Below, one piece after another: positions 14,873 through 21,377 of a stretch of 21,377 bases of DNA; within the stretch, counting starts at the first letter, position 1, and the number at the start of each line of letters is the position of its first letter. Origin of the DNA: Bacteroidales bacterium. GTDB lineage: Bacteria > Bacteroidota > Bacteroidia > Bacteroidales > B39-G9. The stretch lies in the NCBI GenBank assembly GCA_023145555.1, contig JAGLDO010000194.1, positions 1-21,377 of the forward strand, written 5' to 3'. The notes beneath the pieces are model-generated. The model had not been told where the DNA came from, did not search any database, and was given only the letters and a program-made list of their open reading frames with translations. The position numbers and the translations under genes are program-made.

Positions 14873-15847
14873 TTATTTCTTTCGTTTTGTTGTGTATAAT
14901 ACTAATTCCCTGAGCGAATTTTTAGCTTCATTTTCAGGGAATTTTTCTAATATATCTAATGCTTTTTGTTTGTATGATTCCATTACCGAAGTAGCATAAT
15001 CAATTCCTCCATTTTTATGTACAAATTGCACAACTTCATCTACTTTTTTGGGATTGGAATTATGCCTTTTAACAATACGCAAAATGCTTTTTCGTTCTTT
15101 TTCGCTTGCAACATTTAAAGCATAAATAAGCGGCAATGTCATTTTCCTTTCCTGAATATCATTCCCTGAAGGTTTTCCTGAATTATTTACTTTCTGAAAA
15201 TCGAATAAATCATCTTTTATTTGAAAAGCTATACCTAAATTTTTGCCAAATTCACGCATAGCTACAATACATTCATTGCTTGCAGAACCAGACGAAGCTC
15301 CGGATTCGGCACAAGCAGAAATTAATGAAGCGGTTTTTTTTCCTATTATTTCAAAATATACTTTTTCTGTAATATCTAATTTTCGTGATTTTTCAATTTG
15401 CAACAATTCGCCTTCACTCATTTGTTCAACAGAAACCGAAACAATTTTTAACAATTCATGTTCATTATTATTTACTGCCAAAAGCAAACCTCGTGCTAAT
15501 AAAAAATCGCCCATTAAAATGGCAATTTTGTTTTTCCACAATGCATTAATAGAAAAGAAAGAACGCCTTTGATAAGCGTCATCAACAACATCATCGTGTA
15601 ATAAAGTAGCCGTATGCATTAATTCAATTAATGCAGCAGCAGCATAAGTAGAAGAATTAATTTCTCCTAACATTTTTGCAGACAAAAACACAAGCATTGG
15701 TCGCATCTGCTTTCCTTTGCGTTTAAGAATATATTGTGTAACTAAATTTAGCAATCGTGAACCTCCTTTCATATAATTCTGAAAGTAAGAATTGAATTCT
15801 TTTAGTTCGTTTTTTATCGGAGATTTGATTATATCAACAGACGCCAT
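14873..15847 (-). CDS. Long-chain all-trans polyprenyl diphosphate synthase
   Basis: 324 residues. The enzyme extends an allylic diphosphate with isopentenyl diphosphate to make a long polyprenyl chain, most likely the menaquinone side chain. The first aspartate-rich motif is LLHDDVVDD (Asp85, Asp86, Asp89) and the second is QIKDDLFD (Asp212, Asp213, Asp216). GKQMRP supplies the upstream basic substrate site. The residue five before the first motif is Ala80, a small side chain consistent with long products rather than C15 or C20. Exact chain length cannot be told, so no gene symbol is given; IspB and HepT types are the candidates. It is divergent from uvrC, and its stop is one base from that of deoC. 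Confidence 0.92.
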   Translation of the reverse strand: MASVDIIKSPIKNELKEFNSYFQNYMKGGSRLLNLVTQYILKRKGKQMRPMLVFLSAKMLGEINSSTYAAAALIELMHTATLLHDDVVDDAYQRRSFFSINALWKNKIAILMGDFLLARGLLLAVNNNEHELLKIVSVSVEQMSEGELLQIEKSRKLDITEKVYFEIIGKKTASLISACAESGASSGSASNECIVAMREFGKNLGIAFQIKDDLFDFQKVNNSGKPSGNDIQERKMTLPLIYALNVASEKERKSILRIVKRHNSNPKKVDEVVQFVHKNGGIDYATSVMESYKQKALDILEKFPENEAKNSLRELVLYTTKRKK

Positions 15848-15916
15848 TCACACCTAAGATTTGCATGTAAAGTTACTAATTATATTTTGATTATATTTAT
15901 TTGGAATACTTATTAA

Positions 15917-15947
15917 TTTGAAACAACTTTCACTTTCTTTATTTTGA
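15917..15947 (+). promoter_or_regulatory. Candidate uvrC promoter
   Basis: TTTG (15917-15920), then 19 bp, then TATTTTGA (15940-15947), a partial match to TAnnTTTG at the consensus spacing. An ATG at 15944 would fall inside the -7 element, which favours the downstream ATG at 15977 as the uvrC start. The evidence is by motif only. Confidence 0.35.
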
Positions 15948-15976
15948 TTTTATTGATTACTGTTTGCTTTACACTT

Positions 15977-17773
15977 ATGAGTTTTTCGAAAGAACTTAAA
16001 AATATTGTTTCGGTATTGCCTGATAAACCCGGTGTTTATCAGTATTTTGACACAGATGGTAAAATACTATATATAGGCAAAGCAAAAAATTTAAAAAAAC
16101 GTGTTTCATCCTATTTCTCAAAAAACCATAACAATGCAAAAACACGCATTTTAGTTCGTAAAATAAAAGACATTAAACACATTATAGTTGATACCGAACA
16201 AGATGCACTTTTACTTGAAAATAATCTTATTAAAAAATATCAGCCTCGATATAATGTATTGTTAAAAGACGACAAATCGTATCCATTTATTTGTATAAAA
16301 AACGAGCGTTTTCCAAGAATTTTTTCTACACGTAATATAATTAAAGACGGATCAACTTATTATGGTCCTTACACATCGTCACGAATGGTTAAAGTTTTAT
16401 TAGAGCTGATAAAAAAAACATACAAACTCAGAACTTGTAATCTAAATTTATCTGAAGAAAACATACAAAACAGTAAATATAAATCATGTTTAGAATATCA
16501 AATTGGAAATTGCCTTGCTCCTTGTATAGGAAAACAAACCGAAGAAAATTATTCTGATGGAATTGCAAATATTCGTAGAATATTAAAAGGAAACATTCAT
16601 GAAGTAACAAACTATTTAAAAGAACTTATGGCAAATCTTGCCGAAGAATACAAATTTGAAGAAGCAAATACCATAAAAGATAAAATTGAGATTCTAGAAA
16701 ATTTCCAAAGTAAATCTACAATTGTAAACCCAAGCATTCATAATATTGATGTGTTTTCTTTTGTTTCTGATGACAAATCAGCTTATGTGAATTTTTTAAA
16801 AATAATTAACGGAGCAATAATTCAATCGCATACTGTTGAATTAAAAAAGAAACTTGATGAAACAGAACACGAATTATTAAGCTTTGCGATTATAGACATT
16901 AGAACTCGATTTGAAAGTACTTCCAAAGAAATATTAGTTCCCTTTTATCCTGAAACAAAACTGAAAGAATGTCAATATACAATACCTAAAATTGGTGATA
17001 AAAAAAAGCTGCTTGATTTATCGGAACGCAATGCAAAATATTTCCGATTAGAAAAGCATAAGCAAATGGCAAAATTAGCGCCTCAAAAAAGATCGAACCG
17101 AATACTCTCAACTTTACAAAAAGATTTACATTTAACAGAATTACCTATTCATATTGAAGGTTTTGATAACTCAAATATTCAAGGAACAAATCCCGTTGCT
17201 GCTTGTGTGGTTTTTAAAAATTCAAAACCCTGTAAAAAAGATTACAGAAAATTTAATATAAAAACAGTTATTGGTTCTGATGATTTTGCCTCGATGCGAG
17301 AAATCGTTTTCAGACGATATAGTCGGCTTTTAAAAGAGAGGCTGTCATTGCCCCAATTAATTGTTATTGATGGCGGAAAAGGCCAATTAAGCGCCGCTGT
17401 TTATAGTTTAAAAAAACTGCATCTTTATGGTAAGATTGCGATTATTGGAATTGCAAAAAAATTGGAAGAGATATATTTCCCAGAAGATTCAATACCATTA
17501 TATTTAGATAAAAATTCGGAAAGCCTAAAGCTTATTCAACAGATTAGAGACGAATCACATAGATTTGGAATTACTTTTCATCGCAATAAAAGATCTAAGC
17601 AGTTTATTAAGTCAGAATTAGACGAAATTTCAGGAATTGGTCCTAAAACAGTTGAACTTTTGTTACAAAAATTTAAAACCGTAGCTAATATTAAAAAAAC
17701 AACCTTAAAAAACTTGGAAGATTTAATAGGAAAATCAAAAGCCGGAATAATTATTAAATATTTTAGCAAATAA
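15977..17773 (+). CDS. uvrC: UvrABC excinuclease subunit C
   Basis: 598 residues from the chosen start. UvrC makes both incisions around bulky DNA lesions after UvrB loading. The GIY-YIG nuclease (3' cut) starts with LPDKPGVYQYF and LYIGKAKNLKKRV, with Glu81 as the expected metal ligand. A four-cysteine set (Cys154, Cys171, Cys179, Cys183; CLEYQIGNCLAPC) matches the positions of the iron-sulfur cysteines described for E. coli UvrC. The UVR helical hairpin that contacts UvrB is at about 210-245. The RNase H-like 5' nuclease has EGFDNSNIQG (Asp397), GSDDFASM (Asp436), VIDGGKGQLSAA (Asp465) and DESHRF (His528). A helix-hairpin-helix, ISGIGPKTVELLL, ends it. The frame extends 11 codons upstream to 15944, but MSFSKEL fits the family N-terminus better. 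Confidence 0.96.
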   Translation: MSFSKELKNIVSVLPDKPGVYQYFDTDGKILYIGKAKNLKKRVSSYFSKNHNNAKTRILVRKIKDIKHIIVDTEQDALLLENNLIKKYQPRYNVLLKDDKSYPFICIKNERFPRIFSTRNIIKDGSTYYGPYTSSRMVKVLLELIKKTYKLRTCNLNLSEENIQNSKYKSCLEYQIGNCLAPCIGKQTEENYSDGIANIRRILKGNIHEVTNYLKELMANLAEEYKFEEANTIKDKIEILENFQSKSTIVNPSIHNIDVFSFVSDDKSAYVNFLKIINGAIIQSHTVELKKKLDETEHELLSFAIIDIRTRFESTSKEILVPFYPETKLKECQYTIPKIGDKKKLLDLSERNAKYFRLEKHKQMAKLAPQKRSNRILSTLQKDLHLTELPIHIEGFDNSNIQGTNPVAACVVFKNSKPCKKDYRKFNIKTVIGSDDFASMREIVFRRYSRLLKERLSLPQLIVIDGGKGQLSAAVYSLKKLHLYGKIAIIGIAKKLEEIYFPEDSIPLYLDKNSESLKLIQQIRDESHRFGITFHRNKRSKQFIKSELDEISGIGPKTVELLLQKFKTVANIKKTTLKNLEDLIGKSKAGIIIKYFSK

Positions 17774-17800
17774 CTAACATCAATAATAGAGATGAGACTT

Positions 17801-17837
17801 TTATGCGCTTAGCGGTTTGAAACCGCTAAGCGCGTAA
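17801..17837. repeat. GC-rich perfect hairpin between convergent genes
   Basis: GCGCTTAGCGGTTT (17805-17818) and AAACCGCTAAGCGC (17820-17833) are perfect complements around one base. The pairing extends outward to 17801 and 17837 through one G-U wobble. It is strikingly GC-rich for this genome and lies in the 128-bp gap between the ends of uvrC and pepE. Neither side has a T tract, so it is not a standard intrinsic terminator, although a rho-independent stop with a degenerate tail or transcript-end protection is possible. A dispersed REP-like palindrome is the main alternative; only a genome search would tell. Confidence 0.7.
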
Positions 17838-17901
17838 CCACAAACCTGTCCTTCCTGATTTTATTGTAATTCTAATCTTGTCGAAAAATCCCTCAGCTTT
17901 T

Positions 17902-18606
17902 TTACAACAAAAACGAAAAGTCGTCGTTAGGTGTTAATTCTTTTGGTTCGTTTCCAAATTTAAACAATCGGGCATTTCTTTTTCCAATTAGTTTCATAGT
18001 CTTATTTTCGACCCACAACATTGTTCCCTCGCGTAAACCTAAAACGCTAACATTTTTATTAGCCTCAAGAAATTCTTCAATTCTCTGTTCGCGAGTTTCT
18101 CCTGCATGACCTTCAGGGTTTGCATCTAAATAATGCGGATTAATTTGAAAAGGAATAAGATTTAATACATTAAAACTTTTTGGTTCAACTATTGGCATAT
18201 CATTAGTAGTACAAATTGTTGGACACGCAACATTAGAGCCTGCACTCCAACCAACATAAGGAATTCCCTCAAGAACTTTTTTTCTTATTGGCTCAATTAA
18301 ACCTTGTTCTTGTAACATTTTTACCATATGAAAAGTATTTCCACCACCAACAATAATAGCTTCTGCATTTTCAATGGCTTTTGTTTTATCTTCATGATTA
18401 TGAATTGAATCTACAACATATCCAATTTCGTCGAATCGGGTTTGCACTTTTTCCGCATATTCATCAAAAGAAAAAGTAACTCCCGCATAAGGAATAAAAA
18501 GAGTCTTTTTAATTTTATCACCTAAAAAATCCTTAATATTCTGTTTAGGATAATCTAAATATGCTTCTCCGGCATTTGTTGAATTGCTAATTAATAATAA
18601 TTTCAT
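17902..18606 (-). CDS. pepE: Dipeptidase E (alpha-aspartyl dipeptidase, peptidase family S51)
   Basis: 234 residues. PepE hydrolyses dipeptides with an N-terminal aspartate in the cytosol and allows their use as amino-acid sources. The nucleophile elbow GWSAGSN holds Ser121, and Asp136 and His158 occupy the positions of the Salmonella triad (Ser120, Asp135, His157), shifted by one. GGGNTF (87-92) is a family motif. The length is normal and no signal peptide is present. It is the third gene of a minus-strand run after rsgA and the CDF transporter, starting 15 bp beyond the transporter's stop. An asparaginase-like or cyanophycinase member of the same clan is less likely because the pattern matches PepE closely. 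Confidence 0.93.
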   Translation of the reverse strand: MKLLLISNSTNAGEAYLDYPKQNIKDFLGDKIKKTLFIPYAGVTFSFDEYAEKVQTRFDEIGYVVDSIHNHEDKTKAIENAEAIIVGGGNTFHMVKMLQEQGLIEPIRKKVLEGIPYVGWSAGSNVACPTICTTNDMPIVEPKSFNVLNLIPFQINPHYLDANPEGHAGETREQRIEEFLEANKNVSVLGLREGTMLWVENKTMKLIGKRNARLFKFGNEPKELTPNDDFSFLL

Positions 18607-18621
18607 TTTATATATATTAAG

Positions 18622-19494
18622 TTAAACATTATTTACAGGATCAAAATGTATTGTTGTTGACATTTCTAATTCTAAACGTATTCTTTTTTCAATTTTTGAT
18701 GATATTTTATGTGCCTCTAAAATTGTCATTTTATCTGGTAAACGAACATGAAAAGTAAGTTCGCTATGATTACCATATTCGTGAATGTGAATATGATGTG
18801 CTTTTACATCCATACCTGATTCCTGATTTGAAATTTCCACAATTTTCTTTTCTAGCTCTTCATCGGGTTTTTCGCCAAGTAATGGACTAATAGTTTCTTT
18901 AAATATTTCATAAGCAACATAAAACAACAATATAGCAACTAATATTCCCATAACACCATCTATCCACCAAAAATAATCGGCAAGAAAAACACCTGCTAAA
19001 ACTACAACGGATGAAATCGCATCGCTTCTATGATGCCAACCATCGGCTTTTAAACTAATATTATTAGATTTTCTGCCGGCCCAAAATGCTATTTGTGCCA
19101 GCAATTCTTTTCCGAGAATAGAAACTACTAAGATAACAATTGCCAATATTCCAAATTCTGCGCTTTCGTGATTTTGTAAACGAGCAACCGATTCAATAAT
19201 AAAATTAAATGCAATAACACATAAAAAAACCGCAATTATTAAAGAAGCAATTAAAATAGATCGTCCATGACCAAAAGGATGTTCTTTATCCGCCGGCAGT
19301 TCAGAAGCTTTTGTTCCAACAATAACAACTATTGATGAAATTGTATCAGACAATGTATGCCAAGCATCAGCAATTAACGCCACAGAACCGGAGACAATAC
19401 CTGCCCAATATTTTAAAGCAAAAAGCAATAAATTTATTATTATTGAAATATATCCTTCCAAATAAGCATAATATGATTTCTTCCTTTTAGTCAT
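18622..19494 (-). CDS. Cation diffusion facilitator family transporter, probably zinc export
   Basis: 290 residues. CDF proteins export divalent metals from the cytoplasm by proton antiport. Six hydrophobic helices are visible between about 12 and 200, followed by a cytoplasmic ferredoxin-like domain (about 205-290). The transport site is HxxxD in TM2 (His46, Asp50; DAWHTLSD) and HxxxD in TM5 (His154, Asp158; DGWHHRSD), the two-His/two-Asp set usually linked to zinc rather than the DD/HD set of E. coli FieF. The loop DKEHPFGHGR (69-78) is the family's second metal motif. The C-terminal domain has a His-rich stretch, AHHIHIHEYGNHSE (232-245). The start lies 2 bp after the rsgA stop, so translation is likely coupled. 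Substrate metal is inferred. Confidence 0.92.
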   Translation of the reverse strand: MTKRKKSYYAYLEGYISIIINLLLFALKYWAGIVSGSVALIADAWHTLSDTISSIVVIVGTKASELPADKEHPFGHGRSILIASLIIAVFLCVIAFNFIIESVARLQNHESAEFGILAIVILVVSILGKELLAQIAFWAGRKSNNISLKADGWHHRSDAISSVVVLAGVFLADYFWWIDGVMGILVAILLFYVAYEIFKETISPLLGEKPDEELEKKIVEISNQESGMDVKAHHIHIHEYGNHSELTFHVRLPDKMTILEAHKISSKIEKRIRLELEMSTTIHFDPVNNV

Positions 19495-19496
19495 AT

Positions 19497-20438
19497 TTAA
19501 TATGGTTTACGATATTTATCATCTTCATCAAAAAATATTTCCAAGTAATTATTATATCTTGAAGCGCTTACCAATCCGTTGTCAACAGCTTTTTTTACAG
19601 CGCATTTTGGTTCGTGTGTGTGAGTGCAATTATAATATTGACAGTTTTTTGAATGCTTAAATAAATCGGGGAAAAAATGAAATAATTCGTTTTTCTCAAT
19701 ATTTACAATTCCATAAGCCTTAATTCCGGGTGTATCAATAATATATCCACCAAAAGACAATTCGTGCATTTCAGAAAATGTAGTAGTATGTTTTCCTGTA
19801 TTACTAGATTTTGATATTTGCATTATTTTAACATTCAAATCCGGTTGAATAACATTTATTAAACTTGATTTTCCTACTCCTGAATGACCCGAAAAAACAG
19901 TTATTTTATCTTTCATTATACTTTTTATTGATGAAATGTTTTCACCAGTCTCAACAGAAGTCGCAATGCACTCATAACCTGCCAACTCGTAATTATCGAT
20001 ATAATATTTTAGTTTTTCTTTTTCTTTTTCATTATAAATATCAATTTTATTAAACACCAAAACAACAGGGATTCTATAAGCTTCTGCCGATAATAAAAAT
20101 CTATCAATAAACATAGTTGTAGTTTCCGGATAAGCTACAGTAACAACCAAAAAGGCTTTATCTATATTAGCAGCAATAATGTGAAATCTTTTTGAAAGAT
20201 TAATAGATTTTCTGACAATATAGTTTTTTCGCTCCTTCACTTCTCTAATTACGCCGGTATCTTGTCCGTCGGGAATAAAAAACTCCACAATATCGCCAAC
20301 AGCAACAGGATTTGTGCTTTTAATTCCTTTTACTCTCAACTTTCCACGAATATTGCATAATACAATATCGTTTTGCTGTGTTTTTACCGAATACCAACTC
20401 CCTGTACTTTTAAGCACAATTCCTTTTGTTGATTCCAT
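19497..20438 (-). CDS. rsgA: Ribosome small-subunit-dependent GTPase A
   Basis: 313 residues. RsgA (YjeQ) is a late 30S assembly factor with ribosome-stimulated GTPase activity. An N-terminal OB fold (about 1-75) precedes the circularly permuted GTPase: NKID (G4, 130-133) comes first, then GHSGVGKSS (G1, from 184), the switch region TGKHTTTFSEMH, and DTPG (G3, 235-238). The C-terminal zinc site is complete: Cys266, Cys271, His273 and Cys279 in a C-X4-C-X-H-X5-C arrangement. Length and motif order are normal for the family. It is the first gene of the run with the CDF transporter and pepE, and is divergent from the exonuclease gene with 68 bp between start codons, where both promoters must lie. 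Confidence 0.96.
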   Translation of the reverse strand: MESTKGIVLKSTGSWYSVKTQQNDIVLCNIRGKLRVKGIKSTNPVAVGDIVEFFIPDGQDTGVIREVKERKNYIVRKSINLSKRFHIIAANIDKAFLVVTVAYPETTTMFIDRFLLSAEAYRIPVVLVFNKIDIYNEKEKEKLKYYIDNYELAGYECIATSVETGENISSIKSIMKDKITVFSGHSGVGKSSLINVIQPDLNVKIMQISKSSNTGKHTTTFSEMHELSFGGYIIDTPGIKAYGIVNIEKNELFHFFPDLFKHSKNCQYYNCTHTHEPKCAVKKAVDNGLVSASRYNNYLEIFFDEDDKYRKPY

Positions 20439-20506
20439 TCTTTTTTTGCAATTTACAAAATCATAATTTTTGTTAAAATTAGGATTTACATTTTAAAGAT
20501 TAAAGG

Positions 20507-21274
20507 ATGAAGTCAATAATTTCGTATAATGTTAATGGAATTCGTGCAGCATTAAAAAAAGGTTTGGATGTTTTTTTAGAAACAGAACAACCCGACATCT
20601 TCTGCATACAAGAATTAAAGGCAAGTTCAGATCAATTTGATGAAAATGTTTTTATAAATATGGGCTATAATTGTTTTTGGCATTCTGCACAAAAAAAAGG
20701 ATATAGCGGTGTTGCAATTCTCTCAAAAGAACAACCAAAAGAAGTTGTTGTTGGAATGGACATGGAAAAATACGATCAGGAAGGAAGAGTTCTGATAGCA
20801 CATTATGAAAAATTTTCGCTAATAAGTGTTTATATTCCATCGGGAACAACGGGAGGTATTCGTCAGGATTTTAAAATGGATTTTCTATCAGATTTCCAAA
20901 ACTTTGTAATTCAATTATTAAAAAAACAGCCAAATTTAATTATTACAGGCGATTTAAATATTTGCCATAAAGCTATTGATATTAATCATCCCGAAAGACA
21001 TAAAAAATCTTCAGGCTTTTTGCCCGAAGAACGATCTTGGTTTGATGATTTTTTAAATGTTGGTTTTACTGATGCTTTTCGAAAAACAAATCAAGAACCG
21101 AATAACTATAGTTGGTGGAGCTACAGAGCAAATAGTAGAGAAAAGAATTTAGGATGGCGTATAGATTATCATTTAGTTAGCAACACAATACAAGAAAAAA
21201 TTAACAACTATACTATTTTGAATCAAGAAAAGCACTCTGACCATTGCCCGATAAAATTAGAAATTGAGATTTAA
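20507..21274 (+). CDS. xth: Exodeoxyribonuclease III / AP endonuclease
   Basis: 255 residues. The enzyme cuts DNA 5' of abasic sites and removes 3' blocking groups in base-excision repair. The exonuclease-endonuclease-phosphatase fold motifs are all present: YNVNGIRAA at the start, IQELK with the metal ligand Glu36, VYIPSG with Tyr109, GDLNI with Asp149 and Asn151, WRIDYHLVS with Asp220, and the C-terminal HSDHCP with the catalytic Asp245-His246 pair. WWSYR (203-207) is typical of the AP-endonuclease branch. The length is normal. The start is fixed by the family N-terminus. It is probably a single-gene transcript, since about 100 bp of AT-rich DNA follow. Bacillus-type ExoA and E. coli XthA belong to the same family and cannot be told apart here. 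Confidence 0.94.
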   Translation: MKSIISYNVNGIRAALKKGLDVFLETEQPDIFCIQELKASSDQFDENVFINMGYNCFWHSAQKKGYSGVAILSKEQPKEVVVGMDMEKYDQEGRVLIAHYEKFSLISVYIPSGTTGGIRQDFKMDFLSDFQNFVIQLLKKQPNLIITGDLNICHKAIDINHPERHKKSSGFLPEERSWFDDFLNVGFTDAFRKTNQEPNNYSWWSYRANSREKNLGWRIDYHLVSNTIQEKINNYTILNQEKHSDHCPIKLEIEI

Positions 21275-21377
21275 AGTATAGAATCAAATAAACAAGATAA
21301 AAATAGTTTGCAGCACCAATATAAACTTTTGTATATTAGTAATATAAACTATTGCATATAATTAAAAACACGAGATA
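21275..21377. other. AT-rich intergenic end of window
   Basis: No gene, hairpin or convincing promoter is visible. The ten bases AATATAAACT occur twice (21318-21327 and 21341-21350), which may be chance in such AT-rich sequence. The region may hold the promoter of a gene beyond the window. Confidence 0.4.

Noticed and set aside
15944..15976. Upstream start for uvrC, adding 11 hydrophobic residues
   Set aside because: The family begins close to the GIY-YIG motif, and the upstream ATG overlaps the candidate promoter; a membrane-like N-terminus makes no sense for UvrC.
17801..17837. Standard intrinsic terminator for uvrC or pepE
   Set aside because: No T tract follows the hairpin on either strand, so it is listed as a repeat with termination left open.
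19865..20053. Plus-strand 62-codon frame inside rsgA, and similar frames opposite other genes
   Set aside because: They are antisense shadows of well-identified genes, with no domain of their own.

Overview
The window is AT-rich (roughly 30% GC by eye), contains no RNA gene or insertion sequence that I can see, and is most likely chromosomal DNA of a Bacteroidota member, probably Bacteroidales or a related order. Three things point there. Start codons mostly lack Shine-Dalgarno sequences and sit behind A-rich leaders. Promoter-like sequences resemble the TTTG/TAnnTTTG type rather than the E. coli type. The dtd, MazG-like and deoC run, with uvrC nearby, is a gene order I associate with Bacteroides relatives. 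The exact taxon cannot be fixed from this sequence.

Region 1 (1-10399, + strand) is the unusual part. It holds at least five tandem paralogues, the first cut by the window edge. The four complete genes encode large membrane receptors: a first transmembrane helix, an extracytoplasmic double-Cache-like sensor, a second transmembrane helix, two HAMP-like units, a GAF domain, a Glu/Gln-rich coiled coil and a C-terminal PAS domain. None has a recognisable histidine kinase, GGDEF/EAL, phosphatase, cyclase or chemoreceptor tip. The fourth gene adds a second coiled coil and an Hpt-like helical domain in which the phosphorylatable histidine position is Thr873. The spacings of 1, 53, 19 and 18 bp suggest one transcript. 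The sensor domains fall into two subclasses in the order A-B-B-A.

Region 2 (10391-12610, - strand) holds an AIM24/TIGR00266-type protein followed closely by the tRNA 2-selenouridine synthase gene selU/mnmH, which overlaps the end of the last receptor gene by 9 bp. Upstream is a small ArsR-type regulator that diverges from dtd.

Region 3 (12757-17773) is housekeeping: dtd (D-aminoacyl-tRNA deacylase), a MazG-like nucleotide pyrophosphohydrolase, a 417-bp gap with an inverted and tandem repeat, deoC (deoxyribose-phosphate aldolase), a convergent long-chain polyprenyl diphosphate synthase gene, and uvrC. These genes serve proofreading, nucleotide hygiene, deoxyribose salvage, quinone or lipid-carrier side chains and excision repair.

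Region 4 (17774-21377) starts with a GC-rich 37-bp hairpin. A compact minus-strand operon follows, transcribed as rsgA, then a zinc-type CDF transporter, then pepE. A divergent exodeoxyribonuclease III gene and about 100 bp of featureless AT-rich DNA end the window.

The best candidate for something undescribed is the output-less receptor array with its pseudo-Hpt member. It may be a multi-input sensory assembly that signals through coiled coils to a partner encoded elsewhere. That role is inference; the domain layout is read from the sequence.
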